Shown here: in pieces, positions 42,067 to 50,728 of the stretch
Layout of the letters: each line of letters starts with the position of its first letter
Numbering within the stretch: position 1 is the stretch's first letter
Assembly: GCF_004348895.1 (NCBI RefSeq)
Contig: NZ_RRZK01000024.1
Span: 79,164-143,163 of the forward strand
DNA length: 64,000 bases
Reading direction: 5' to 3'
Source: Pseudomonas vancouverensis
Lineage (GTDB): Bacteria; Pseudomonadota; Gammaproteobacteria; Pseudomonadales; Pseudomonadaceae
Translations under genes and position numbers: made by a program
Notes under the pieces: generated by a model
What the model was told of the DNA's origin: nothing
The model's input: only the letters and a program-made list of their open reading frames with translations
Databases searched by the model: none

Positions 42067-43326
42067 ATGGCAAACGTGCAAAGCGGCAAAATGATCGTCG
42101 GTCTCGATATCGGCACCTCCAAGGTGGTGGCGCTGGTAGGCGAAGTGGCGGACGACGGCACGCTGGAAATCGTCGGGATCGGTACCCATCCGTCCCGCGG
42201 CCTGAAGAAAGGCGTGGTGGTGAACATCGAGTCCACCGTGCAGTCGATCCAGCGCGCCATCGAAGAAGCGCAGCTGATGGCCGGTTGCCGCATCCACTCG
42301 GCATTTGTCGGCGTGGCCGGCAATCACATCCGCAGCCTGAATTCCCACGGCATCGTCGCGATTCGTGATCGTGAAGTCAGCTCCGCGGACCTTGAGCGTG
42401 TACTGGATGCCGCCCAGGCCGTGGCCATCCCGGCTGACCAGCGCGTTCTGCACACCCTGCCGCAGGATTACGTGATCGATAACCAGGAAGGCGTGCGCGA
42501 GCCACTGGGCATGTCCGGCGTGCGTCTGGAAGCCAAGGTTCACGTGGTGACCTGTGCCGTGAACGCTGCGCAGAACATTGAAAAGTGCGTGCGCCGCTGC
42601 GGTCTGGAAATCGACGACATCATTCTCGAACAGCTGGCTTCGGCGTACTCGGTGCTGACCGACGACGAGAAAGAGCTGGGCGTATGCCTGGTGGACATCG
42701 GTGGCGGTACCACCGACATCGCGATCTTCACCGAAGGTGCGATTCGCCACACCGCGGTGATCCCGATTGCCGGCGACCAGGTGACCAACGACATCGCCAT
42801 GGCCTTGCGTACGCCGACCCAGTACGCCGAAGAAATCAAGATTCGCTACGCCTGCGCCCTGGCCAAGCTGGCCGGTGCCGGTGAAACCATCAAGGTGCCA
42901 AGTGTTGGCGACCGTCCGCCGCGCGAACTGTCCCGCCAGGCCCTGGCCGAAGTGGTCGAGCCGCGTTACGACGAACTGTTCACGCTGATCCAGGCCGAGC
43001 TGCGCCGCAGCGGTTACGAAGACCTGATCCCGGCCGGCATTGTGCTGACCGGCGGTACCTCGAAGATGGAAGGCGCCACCGAGCTGGCCGAGGAAATCTT
43101 CCACATGCCGGTCCGCCTGGGCGTTCCTCACGGTGTGAAGGGACTGGATGACGTGGTACGCAACCCGATCTATTCCACAGGCGTTGGCCTGTTGATGTAC
43201 GGCCTGCAGAAACAATCCGACGGCATCTCGTTCTCGGGCATCGGCAGCCGCGACAGCTACAGCAACGATGAGCCTCAGGCTCCGCTGCTGGACCGCTTGA
43301 AAAAGTGGGTCCAGGGCAACTTCTGA
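42067..43326 (+). CDS. ftsA: Cell division protein FtsA
   Basis: 419 residues, actin-like. MIVGLDIGTSKVVALVGEV and VDIGGGTTDIAIF are the phosphate motifs, GIVLTGGTSKMEG the adenosine motif, and the C-terminal LLDRLKKWVQGNF is an amphipathic membrane-binding helix. Anchors FtsZ to the membrane. AGAGAGGCAGG precedes the ATG. Confidence 0.97.
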   Translation: MANVQSGKMIVGLDIGTSKVVALVGEVADDGTLEIVGIGTHPSRGLKKGVVVNIESTVQSIQRAIEEAQLMAGCRIHSAFVGVAGNHIRSLNSHGIVAIRDREVSSADLERVLDAAQAVAIPADQRVLHTLPQDYVIDNQEGVREPLGMSGVRLEAKVHVVTCAVNAAQNIEKCVRRCGLEIDDIILEQLASAYSVLTDDEKELGVCLVDIGGGTTDIAIFTEGAIRHTAVIPIAGDQVTNDIAMALRTPTQYAEEIKIRYACALAKLAGAGETIKVPSVGDRPPRELSRQALAEVVEPRYDELFTLIQAELRRSGYEDLIPAGIVLTGGTSKMEGATELAEEIFHMPVRLGVPHGVKGLDDVVRNPIYSTGVGLLMYGLQKQSDGISFSGIGSRDSYSNDEPQAPLLDRLKKWVQGNF

Positions 43327-43399
43327 CGATTTACCGCAACACCGTTACACCGAAGCACGCAGTAGGCGAAAAAACTAGAGAATGTAAAGGAGAGGGAAA

Positions 43400-44593
43400 A
43401 TGTTCGAACTCGTAGACAACATCCCCGCAAGCCCGGTAATCAAAGTTATCGGTGTCGGCGGTGGCGGCGGCAACGCTGTCAACCACATGGTCAAGAGCAA
43501 CATCGAAGGCGTTGAATTCATCTGCGCCAACACCGATGCTCAAGCGCTGAAAAACATCGGCGCGCGCACCATCCTGCAACTGGGTACCGGCGTGACCAAA
43601 GGCCTGGGCGCCGGCGCCAACCCTGAAGTCGGCCGTCAAGCCGCTCTGGAAGACCGCGAGCGCATTGCCGAAGTACTGGCCGGCACCAACATGGTGTTCA
43701 TCACCACTGGCATGGGCGGCGGTACCGGTACCGGTGCTGCGCCGATCATCGCCGAAGTGGCCAAGGAAATGGGCATCCTCACCGTTGCGGTGGTGACCCG
43801 TCCGTTCCCGTTTGAAGGCCGCAAGCGTATGCAGATCGCCGACGAAGGCATCCGCATGCTCTCCGAAAGCGTCGACTCGCTGATCACCATTCCCAACGAA
43901 AAGCTGCTGACCATCCTCGGTAAGGACGCCAGCCTGCTGTCGGCTTTCGCCAAGGCTGACGATGTATTGGCCGGTGCCGTTCGCGGTATCTCCGACATCA
44001 TCAAGCGTCCGGGCATGATCAACGTCGACTTCGCCGACGTACGTACCGTGATGAGCGAAATGGGCATGGCGATGATGGGCACTGGCTGCGCCAGCGGTCC
44101 GAACCGTGCACGCGAGGCCACCGAAGCGGCCATTCGCAACCCGTTGCTGGAAGACGTGAACCTGCAAGGCGCTCGCGGCATCCTGGTCAACATCACCGCC
44201 GGTCCGGATCTTTCCCTGGGTGAGTACTCCGACGTGGGTAGCATCATCGAGGCATTCGCGTCCGAGCACGCCATGGTCAAGGTCGGTACCGTTATCGATC
44301 CGGACATGCGCGACGAGCTGCACGTGACTGTCGTTGCCACCGGTCTGGGCGCTAAAATCGAGAAGCCTGTGAAGGTTATCGACAACACCGTTCACACTTC
44401 GATGGCTTCGCAGCCACAACAACAGGCCCCTGTTCGTCAGGAAGCTCCAGCGGTCAACTACCGCGACCTGGACCGTCCGACCGTCATGCGCAACCAGGCT
44501 CAGGCCGGTGCTGCGACTGCCGCGAAGATGAATCCACAAGATGATCTGGATTACCTGGATATCCCGGCATTCCTGCGTCGTCAGGCCGATTGA
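43400..44593 (+). CDS. ftsZ: Cell division GTPase FtsZ
   Basis: 397 residues. Tubulin signature GGGTGTG near residues 105-112 in GMGGGTGTGAAPI, N-terminal VGGGGGNAVNHM and T7-loop NVDFADVRTVM. A variable Gln/Ala-rich linker leads to the conserved C-terminal peptide DDLDYLDIPAFLRRQ, which binds FtsA and ZipA. Polymerises into the Z-ring. A strong ribosome site (AAGGAGAGG) precedes it; a 73-bp gap separates it from ftsA. Confidence 0.98.
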   Translation: MFELVDNIPASPVIKVIGVGGGGGNAVNHMVKSNIEGVEFICANTDAQALKNIGARTILQLGTGVTKGLGAGANPEVGRQAALEDRERIAEVLAGTNMVFITTGMGGGTGTGAAPIIAEVAKEMGILTVAVVTRPFPFEGRKRMQIADEGIRMLSESVDSLITIPNEKLLTILGKDASLLSAFAKADDVLAGAVRGISDIIKRPGMINVDFADVRTVMSEMGMAMMGTGCASGPNRAREATEAAIRNPLLEDVNLQGARGILVNITAGPDLSLGEYSDVGSIIEAFASEHAMVKVGTVIDPDMRDELHVTVVATGLGAKIEKPVKVIDNTVHTSMASQPQQQAPVRQEAPAVNYRDLDRPTVMRNQAQAGAATAAKMNPQDDLDYLDIPAFLRRQAD

Positions 44594-44705
44594 TGAAATG
44601 TATCAGGGGTATTCGGGTGATTGGTGTTCAGCAAAGGTCTGGTCTGCTATCATCGCCAGCCTTTGTTGATACCAGTTCGCAATTTGCGCTGAAGCGGCCC
44701 ATGCC

Positions 44706-45617
44706 ATGATTAAACAACGCACCCTGAAGAATATTATCCGTGCCACAGGTGTCGGCCTGCACTCCGGGGAGAAGGTCTACCTGACCCTCAAGCCTGCGCC
44801 TGTCGACACTGGCATTGTGTTTTGTCGCGCCGACCTCGACCCTGTGGTGCATATCCCTGCCCGCGCGGAAAACGTTGGTGAAACCACTATGTCGACCACG
44901 CTGGTTAACGGTGACGTCAAAGTGGACACGGTAGAGCACTTGCTCTCGGCCATGGCAGGCCTGGGCATCGATAACGCCTACGTCGAGCTCTCCGCGTCCG
45001 AAGTCCCGATCATGGATGGTAGCGCCGGACCTTTCGTATTCCTGATTCAATCGGCTGGCCTGGAAGAACAGGACGCTGCCAAGAAGTTCATCCGCATCCT
45101 GCGGGAAGTGACAGTGGAAGATGGCGACAAGCGCGCTACTTTCGTCCCTTTCGACGGGTTCAAGGTGAGCTTCGAGATCGATTTCGATCACCCGGTTTTC
45201 CGTGACCGCACCCAAAGTGCAAGCGTGGATTTTTCCAGCACTTCGTTCGTAAAAGAAGTCAGCCGCGCCCGTACCTTTGGTTTCATGAGTGACATCGAGT
45301 ACCTGCGCAAGCACAACCTCGCACTCGGCGGCAGTGTTGAAAACGCAATTGTGGTCGACGCCGATGGCGTACTGAACGAAGACGGCCTTCGCTATGAAGA
45401 CGAATTCGTGAAGCACAAGATCCTCGACGCAATTGGTGACCTCTACCTGCTGGGCAATAGCCTGATTGGTGAGTTCAAGGGCTTCAAGTCCGGTCACGCA
45501 CTGAACAACCAGCTGCTGCGCAAGTTGATTGAGCAGACAGATGCCTGGGAAGTCGTGACGTTCGAAGACGCCAGCACCGCTCCAATCTCTTACATGCGCC
45601 CGGTTGCGGCCGTGTAA
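44706..45617 (+). CDS. lpxC: UDP-3-O-acyl-GlcNAc deacetylase LpxC
   Basis: 303 residues. Zinc site in VEHLLSAMAGLGIDNAYVE and the HALNNQLLRKL region, plus the catalytic PIMDGSAGPF stretch. First committed step of lipid A synthesis. It ends the dcw cluster after a 112-bp gap that probably holds its own promoter (TATCAT near 44648 is a -10 candidate). No strong Shine-Dalgarno is visible before the ATG. Confidence 0.97.
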   Translation: MIKQRTLKNIIRATGVGLHSGEKVYLTLKPAPVDTGIVFCRADLDPVVHIPARAENVGETTMSTTLVNGDVKVDTVEHLLSAMAGLGIDNAYVELSASEVPIMDGSAGPFVFLIQSAGLEEQDAAKKFIRILREVTVEDGDKRATFVPFDGFKVSFEIDFDHPVFRDRTQSASVDFSSTSFVKEVSRARTFGFMSDIEYLRKHNLALGGSVENAIVVDADGVLNEDGLRYEDEFVKHKILDAIGDLYLLGNSLIGEFKGFKSGHALNNQLLRKLIEQTDAWEVVTFEDASTAPISYMRPVAAV

Positions 45618-45640
45618 GCAAAAAACCTCTCTAGTTTTTT

Positions 45641-45668
45641 AAAGGCTACCTTCGGGTGGCCTTTTTTT
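45641..45668 (+). terminator. Terminator after lpxC (end of dcw cluster)
   Basis: AAAGGCTACC, loop TTCG, GGTGGCCTTT, then a T-run. The UUCG tetraloop makes this hairpin very stable. Confidence 0.92.
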
Positions 45669-45711
45669 ATGCCTTTGAATTCGCCCTCAACTTTATAAGG
45701 CAACGCCAAAC

Positions 45712-45740
45712 TCTGTGGGAGCGGGCTTGGTCCGGGCGGC
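45712..45740 (+). repeat. Degenerate single REP-like element
   Basis: CTGTGGGAGCGGGCTTGGTC resembles the local REP family but has lost the central palindrome. It stands between lpxC and the diguanylate cyclase gene. Confidence 0.55.
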
Positions 45741-45776
45741 GTTCCGACGATAGGGCCAGGCGACTCAACATTGAGC

Positions 45777-47279
45777 TCAGCCGGCACACACCACCCGATT
45801 GCGCCCCCCTTCCTTGGCCTGATACAGCGCCTTGTCCGCACTGAACAGCAACTGCTCCAGGGTGATTTCGCTGGCTGTAGTCCAGGTGGCGATACCGATG
45901 CTCACGGTCATCGGCAAGACATCGGCGCCGACCAAGGGCAGCCGCTCGACCGCCAGGCGAATATGCTCGGCAATCTGCCGCGCGCCTTCACTGTCGGTTT
46001 CCGCCAGAACCACCGAAAACTCTTCGCCGCCGTAACGGGCAACCAGGTCCGCCGGGCGGTGCACGTTGGCGCGGATCACCTCGGCCAGGTTACGCAGTGC
46101 GACGTCTCCAGCCTGATGACCATGGCGATCATTGAAAGCCTTGAAGTGGTCGGCATCGATCATTAGCAACGAGAGTGGCTGAGTGGAACGCTGTGCGCGA
46201 AACCACTCGTGGCGCAAGGCCTGGTCGAGCGTCCGGCGGTTGGCTACGCCGGTCAAGGAGTCAGTGGCCGCCAATTGCGCCAGTTCCCGCTCGGCGTATT
46301 GGCGCAAACGCAGCTCTCGACAGAGCAGCCACGCCAACCACAGCAGACCGATGCAGAGCACACCGGTGGCGCCGCTGATCACGATAGCCGTGCGGTTCCA
46401 GGTCGCGAACACCTCATCGATGGACAACGCGACAATGACGGTGAGGGGCAAGTTACCCACGCGAGTAAAAGTGTACAGGCGTTGCTCGCGATCGACGCTC
46501 GATACACCTTCGAAGGTGCCGCTGCGCTCTTTCAACATACGCACGACATTGGGCCGGCTGGCGAAGTTCGTGCCAATGGTGTTGTCGCGCAAAAACGGTT
46601 TTTGGGCCAGCAGAAACCCCTCATCGTTGATGATCGCCAGGGTGCTGTCGGTGCCGACATCCAGACTGTTGAACAACTGCTCGAAGTAACTGATGCGCAT
46701 CGAGGCCACCGCGACGCCGAGAAACTCGCCGGTGGGCGATGAAATGCGCCGGCTGAAGCTGATGCGCCATTCATCGGCGTCGTCGCAATCGCAGCGCGGT
46801 TTGAATGGCCGACTGATGAACATGCCGGTGTCGCGGTTGAAAACGTGGGCGAGGAAATAGTCGCGGTCGGCGAAGTTGCCCGGTTTCGGCTCGATCAATG
46901 ACGAGTCGGCCAGCACGTCACCGTGCTTGTCCAGCAACAGAATGTCACCCTTGAATCGCGCTGTGGTGGAGCGGTCGAACAACACCAGGTGACGGATCTG
47001 CGGCGACACCTGCTTTAAGTCGTCCCGTTGCGCGGCGGCGATCAGGCCCTGCAACGTCAGGTCATAAAGTTCGACGGTGCGCAGTACGTCGGCGTCGATC
47101 AATTGCGCGATGGTGGTCGCGCTGCGTGTGGCGGTGTGCTGCGCGTAGGCGTGTTCGCGGATCAGCAGAAAAGTGACGATGCAGAGGATGGCGATGACGG
47201 TCAGGGAGCTGCCCAGTATCACCATGAGCTCAGGTCGACCGGTCGTGCCGGGAAGATGTGTTGGGCGCCTGGCGGTCAT
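45777..47279 (-). CDS. Membrane diguanylate cyclase (dCache + GGDEF)
   Basis: 500 residues from the ATG at 47279; a TTG at 47348 would add 23 residues that translate a DNA tandem repeat, so it is disfavoured, though no strong Shine-Dalgarno precedes the ATG. Two membrane helices (about residues 22-42 and 310-335) flank a large periplasmic sensor of dCache type (DRDYFLAHVFNRDTGMFISRP, KERSGTFEGVSSVD). The GGDEF domain has an intact GGEEF near residue 417 and the inhibitory RxxD site five residues before it (RPAD, LVARY, GGEEF). It should make c-di-GMP with product inhibition. No EAL domain. The signal is unknown. Confidence 0.9.
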   Translation of the reverse strand: MTARRPTHLPGTTGRPELMVILGSSLTVIAILCIVTFLLIREHAYAQHTATRSATTIAQLIDADVLRTVELYDLTLQGLIAAAQRDDLKQVSPQIRHLVLFDRSTTARFKGDILLLDKHGDVLADSSLIEPKPGNFADRDYFLAHVFNRDTGMFISRPFKPRCDCDDADEWRISFSRRISSPTGEFLGVAVASMRISYFEQLFNSLDVGTDSTLAIINDEGFLLAQKPFLRDNTIGTNFASRPNVVRMLKERSGTFEGVSSVDREQRLYTFTRVGNLPLTVIVALSIDEVFATWNRTAIVISGATGVLCIGLLWLAWLLCRELRLRQYAERELAQLAATDSLTGVANRRTLDQALRHEWFRAQRSTQPLSLLMIDADHFKAFNDRHGHQAGDVALRNLAEVIRANVHRPADLVARYGGEEFSVVLAETDSEGARQIAEHIRLAVERLPLVGADVLPMTVSIGIATWTTASEITLEQLLFSADKALYQAKEGGRNRVVCAG

Positions 47280-47307
47280 AGGGTTTTGGGGTCTGCTCGA
47301 TGGACGG

Positions 47308-47339
47308 TATAAGCGACTGTATAAGCGACTGTATAAGCG
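47308..47339. repeat. 12-bp tandem repeat just upstream of the diguanylate cyclase
   Basis: TATAAGCGACTG occurs twice in full and once as the first eight bases, head to tail, 29 bp upstream of the cyclase ATG. On the coding strand each unit contains TTATAC, so the array also gives repeated -10-like boxes. Copy-number change would shift promoter or leader spacing. Confidence 0.8.
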
Positions 47340-47437
47340 TAGTTCCAAACGCGGCAGCCGAAGTCATCGGACTACCGCACCTGGCAGCCAGCGATGCCAG
47401 GAGATCCCTGGCACAAGGTATAGGTCCCCGTCCGGAA

Positions 47438-47464
47438 AAAGGCCAGCAAAGCAGACTGGCCTTT
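47438..47464 (-). terminator. Terminator shared near the end of the OprD-type porin gene
   Basis: AAAGGCCAG and CTGGCCTTT form a 9-bp stem with a T-run on the minus strand. It follows the porin stop at 47479 by about 15 bp. A separate inverted repeat TGCCAGG/CCTGGCA lies at 47395-47413. Confidence 0.85.
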
Positions 47465-47478
47465 TGCTTTATTGCGAA

Positions 47479-48798
47479 TCAGAACACATTGATCGGGTAG
47501 TCGAGGATCACCCGGTATTCATCGGTGTCCTGGTCCAGCGCACCGTAGCCATTGCCGCCGCGATGGGTCGCCCATTGCAGGTGCAGGGCCAGATCCTTCG
47601 CCTGGCCACTTTGCACCACGTACTTGAGGTCGACGTCGCGCTCCCAGTGTTGTGCATGCTTGCCATCGGCGCTGTACCAGGCGGCATAACCCGGACTGTT
47701 CGGGTCGACCTTGGTCAGGTCCAGTTCACCGCGCGAATAGGACAGCACCGACGTCAGGCCGGGCAGGCCGAGACCGACAAAGTCGTAGGCGTATTTGAGT
47801 TTCCACGAGCGCTCGTTCGGGCCATTGAAGTCCGAGTATTGCTGCGAGTTGTCGAGGAAGATGCTGTCGCCCTGGCTGATGTAGTCGAATGGCGTGTTGC
47901 CGTTGACCCGCTGGTAGGCCGCCGTGACGCTGTGGTTGCCCATACCCAGGGTGAAGTGCAGGCTGTAGGTGTTGTTGTCGATCCGCCCAAGCAATGCATC
48001 ACCGCTGTCCTCGGTGTGGTAGTAGTGCAGACCGGGATTGAGGCTGACCAGATCGTTCAGCGCGTAGGTGTAGTCCAGGTCGTAGTAGTACTGGTTCCAG
48101 ATGTCCTTGAGTTCAGAGGCGTACAGGCTACTGGTCAGGCCCGGTACACCGCTCCAGGCCATGCCCGCCCAGTTCAGGTGCTGGCTCTGTTCGCCATCGG
48201 GCAGGCTGCCGTAGGAGGTACCGATGCGCGTGTGGCCACTCTGGTTATAGGGTTTGGTGAAGCTCGCCTGGCCACCTTCGATCTGCCAGCCATCGAAGCT
48301 GTGGTTGCTCAGGCTGACGCCACGAAACGTCTGCGGCAGCATGCGGGTTTCGCCGCCGGCAATGACCGGGTTGGCGAGAAACAGGTCGCCGGCTTTCAGT
48401 TCGGTGTCGAAGACGCGCATTTTCAGGGTGCCGCCGGCTGTTGAAAACGACCCCGGCGCTTTGCCGTTGCCGTCACTCACCGGCAGGATGCTGGAGTTGT
48501 CCGTGCCGCCACCGCCGTCGAGTTTGAGCCCGAGCATGGCGTGGGCATCGATGCCGAAACCCACTGTACCGTCGGTGTAGCCCGATTCGAACTTGCCGAT
48601 AAAACCCTGGCCCCATTCGATGTTGTCGTCCGCCTGCTGCAAGCGATTGCGGTTCATGTAGTAGTTGCGGGCGTTGAGATTGAGGCTTGAACCTTCGATG
48701 AAGCCTTCAGTAGTGGAAGGCTCAGTGGCCTGGGCATTGGCAGCCATCGTTGCGGCGATTGCAATGAACAACGGATTGAGGCGAAGAAAAAAACACAC
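47479..48798 (-). CDS. OprD-family outer-membrane porin
   Basis: 439 residues from the GTG at 48798, with AAGGAG upstream; a TTG further up is less likely. Signal peptide with cleavage near AANAQA. The mature part is the 18-strand OprD barrel: RNYYMNRN near the start, FGIDAHAMLGLKLDGGGG, the SFDGWQIEGGQASF loop, and a final DEYRVILDYPINVF strand ending in Phe. These porins admit specific small carboxylates, amino acids or peptides. The substrate class cannot be told from sequence alone. Confidence 0.9.
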   Translation of the reverse strand: MCFFLRLNPLFIAIAATMAANAQATEPSTTEGFIEGSSLNLNARNYYMNRNRLQQADDNIEWGQGFIGKFESGYTDGTVGFGIDAHAMLGLKLDGGGGTDNSSILPVSDGNGKAPGSFSTAGGTLKMRVFDTELKAGDLFLANPVIAGGETRMLPQTFRGVSLSNHSFDGWQIEGGQASFTKPYNQSGHTRIGTSYGSLPDGEQSQHLNWAGMAWSGVPGLTSSLYASELKDIWNQYYYDLDYTYALNDLVSLNPGLHYYHTEDSGDALLGRIDNNTYSLHFTLGMGNHSVTAAYQRVNGNTPFDYISQGDSIFLDNSQQYSDFNGPNERSWKLKYAYDFVGLGLPGLTSVLSYSRGELDLTKVDPNSPGYAAWYSADGKHAQHWERDVDLKYVVQSGQAKDLALHLQWATHRGGNGYGALDQDTDEYRVILDYPINVF

Positions 48799-48895
48799 GG
48801 GTGGAACAGCTCCTTGGATCAACTGACAACTTCATTATTTGAAGTCCGGGGTGTTTCTTGTAAGAGGAAAGATGCTTTCCGTTTAAATCGCACAA

Positions 48896-48924
48896 CGAAA
48901 AAAAGCCGCTGAAAGCAGCGGCTT
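48896..48924 (-). terminator. Terminator of the small secreted protein gene
   Basis: AAGCCGCTG, loop AAAG, CAGCGGCTT; on the minus strand it is followed by TTTTTTT. It lies 69 bp past the stop of the gene at 48993. Confidence 0.88.
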
Positions 48925-48992
48925 GAAGACAAGTTTTTCAAAGGGAAGAGCCGATGAAAAGTGTCGGGGGAAACAGGTGTACCCGGTGTTGA

Positions 48993-49217
48993 TCAGCTGT
49001 CTTTTTCGACCTGTGGCTGACCCTGAACGCTGGATGCTTGCGGAGCTTGGCTGCCTTGAGTGGCCTTGGCCGTCATTTCGCTCTGGTGCTGTTCGAATGC
49101 GGCGGCACGTGCGGCGTTATTCGCCACAAACGACTGCGACTCTTCCGCCATCGCCAGTGGCGAGAGGAACAAAGAGGACAAAATGAAAGCGCTGGCGATA
49201 CCCATACTGTTCGACAT
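48993..49217 (-). CDS. Small secreted protein of unknown function
   Basis: 74 residues. A clear Sec signal peptide (MGIASAFILSSLFLSPLAMA) is followed by a mature chain of about 50 residues rich in Ala, Gln and Ser with no Cys: EESQSFVANNAARAAAFEQH, then a disordered tail. AGGAAGG lies upstream of the ATG and a dedicated terminator follows, which supports a real gene. It is downstream of, and in the same direction as, the histidine kinase gene (146-bp gap), so it could be a late part of that operon or a target of it. I do not recognise the family. Confidence 0.7.
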   Translation of the reverse strand: MSNSMGIASAFILSSLFLSPLAMAEESQSFVANNAARAAAFEQHQSEMTAKATQGSQAPQASSVQGQPQVEKDS

Positions 49218-49363
49218 CTAAAAAACCTTCCTGCCTGGCAGGTGCTGTTTGGTGCGGGCAAAGATAAGGATTTGGCAGGAAGGGAAAAAGAGCGGATTCA
49301 TGAAAGGACTGTTGCGGAAAAGGCAATAGTTGGCAAATCCTTCGCCACTGGACGCTGTGTGAA

Positions 49364-50728
49364 TCAGACCGGCAGGTGGATGCCGAAGGTATTCATGCCC
49401 TGATCGCTGCGCACGAACACATCACCGCCATGCATCAGCGCAATCGCCTTGACGATGGCCAGCCCCAGGCCGTGGTTGTTGCCGCTGTTGCTGCGTGATG
49501 CATCGACGCGGTAGAAGCGTTCGAACAACCGTGGAAGGTGTTCCTTGGCGATCGGTGAACCCGGGTTGGCGACACCAATGCTGACCTGATGTTCTTCAAC
49601 CTCGATGTGCACCTGAATCACTTGCCCGGCCTCGGTATGCTGCACCGCGTTGTTCAACAGGTTGATCAACGCCCTGCGCAGGTGCGCAATCTCGATACGC
49701 ACCTGGGCATCGCCACTGACCTGCACCTGAACCTGGGCATCTTCAAGAATGAAATCCAGGTACTCCAGGGTCGTCGCCACTTCATCGGCCAAGGAGGTGG
49801 AAATCAGTTTGGTCGCCTTGCTGCCTTGGTCGGCACTGGCGAGAAACAGCATATCGTTGATGATCGAACGCAGCCGCTCGAGCTCTTCGAGGTTCGATTG
49901 CAGCACCTCGAAATAATGCTCGGCAGAGCGGCCACGGGTCAGCGCCACCTGGGTCTGGCCGATCAGGTTGGTCAGTGGTGAGCGCAACTCGTGGGCGACG
50001 TCGGCGTTGAAGGATTCCAGGCGTGAGTAGGCCTGCTCGACCCGCTCCAGGGTTGAATTGAATGAGTTGACGAACTGGTCGAGTTCCGGCGGCAACGGTG
50101 ACAGGCGCAAGCGCCCGGCGCGCAGGGGCGGGGCCAGGCGTTGGGCCTCCTGGGACAATTTGATCAACGGCTTGAGCCCAATGCGCGCCACCCAGTAGCC
50201 AAGCGCCGAAGCCATGAGCACGCCGACGATCGCCAGGCTGATCAGCGCGATCAGCAGTTGATGCTGGGTCTGGTAGAAGGTTTCGGTGTCGATGCCGATC
50301 ATGAAGCGCAACGGTGGGCGTTGATCCTTGGCGGGGAACTCGCTGACCAGCACTTTCAGTGGATACGGATGATCCGGCAGATGCATGTCGCGCATGCCCA
50401 GCGGCCCTGCGGCAAAGCTGCGAATCTGCGCGGTCGGGTTGCCGTACTCGTAGTGCGAGTCGCCGCTGAGGATCCAGAAACTGATGCGCTTGTCTTCTTC
50501 ACTCAGCAGGTTGAGCTTGCTGTTGATCTTCACCCAATGCTCGGGTGTGCCATAGCGGCCGACCGTGGATTCGAGCACGCTGTAGCGCGCGTCCAGTTCG
50601 GCCTCGGGCAACAGACCGAGGCCTTTGTCGACCTGCTGGTACAGCGCCCAGCCGATCAACAGAAACACCAGCAGCGCCACCAGGGTAAACATCCCGCTCA
50701 GGCGCAAGGCGATGCTGTTACTGGACAC
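49364..50728 (-). CDS. Sensor histidine kinase, heavy-metal-sensor (CusS/CopS) type
   Basis: 454 residues from the GTG at 50728, inside the end of the response regulator gene (11-base overlap). Two membrane helices (about 10-30 and 165-190) enclose a periplasmic sensor of about 130 residues. HAMP, then HisKA with the phospho-accepting His near 246 in VAHELRSPLTNLIG, and HATPase with NLLNNAVQH and GLGLAIVKAIALMHGG. The layout fits kinases that respond to metals or envelope stress. Its pairing with an RND pump operon suggests it senses a compound that the pump exports; the signal is unknown. Confidence 0.88.
   Translation of the reverse strand: MSSNSIALRLSGMFTLVALLVFLLIGWALYQQVDKGLGLLPEAELDARYSVLESTVGRYGTPEHWVKINSKLNLLSEEDKRISFWILSGDSHYEYGNPTAQIRSFAAGPLGMRDMHLPDHPYPLKVLVSEFPAKDQRPPLRFMIGIDTETFYQTQHQLLIALISLAIVGVLMASALGYWVARIGLKPLIKLSQEAQRLAPPLRAGRLRLSPLPPELDQFVNSFNSTLERVEQAYSRLESFNADVAHELRSPLTNLIGQTQVALTRGRSAEHYFEVLQSNLEELERLRSIINDMLFLASADQGSKATKLISTSLADEVATTLEYLDFILEDAQVQVQVSGDAQVRIEIAHLRRALINLLNNAVQHTEAGQVIQVHIEVEEHQVSIGVANPGSPIAKEHLPRLFERFYRVDASRSNSGNNHGLGLAIVKAIALMHGGDVFVRSDQGMNTFGIHLPV

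Noticed and set aside
41044..43215. Long minus-strand open frame (723 codons) opposite ftsQ and ftsA
   Set aside because: It lies fully opposite two certain genes, has no family features and shows the skewed composition of a GC-rich shadow frame.
44594..44705. Clear promoter or attenuator before lpxC
   Set aside because: Only a TATCAT -10 candidate was found; no -35 at a proper distance, so no separate feature is listed.
47308..47339. Tandem repeat considered as a CRISPR array
   Set aside because: Units are 12 bp, directly adjacent and have no spacers; no cas genes are present.
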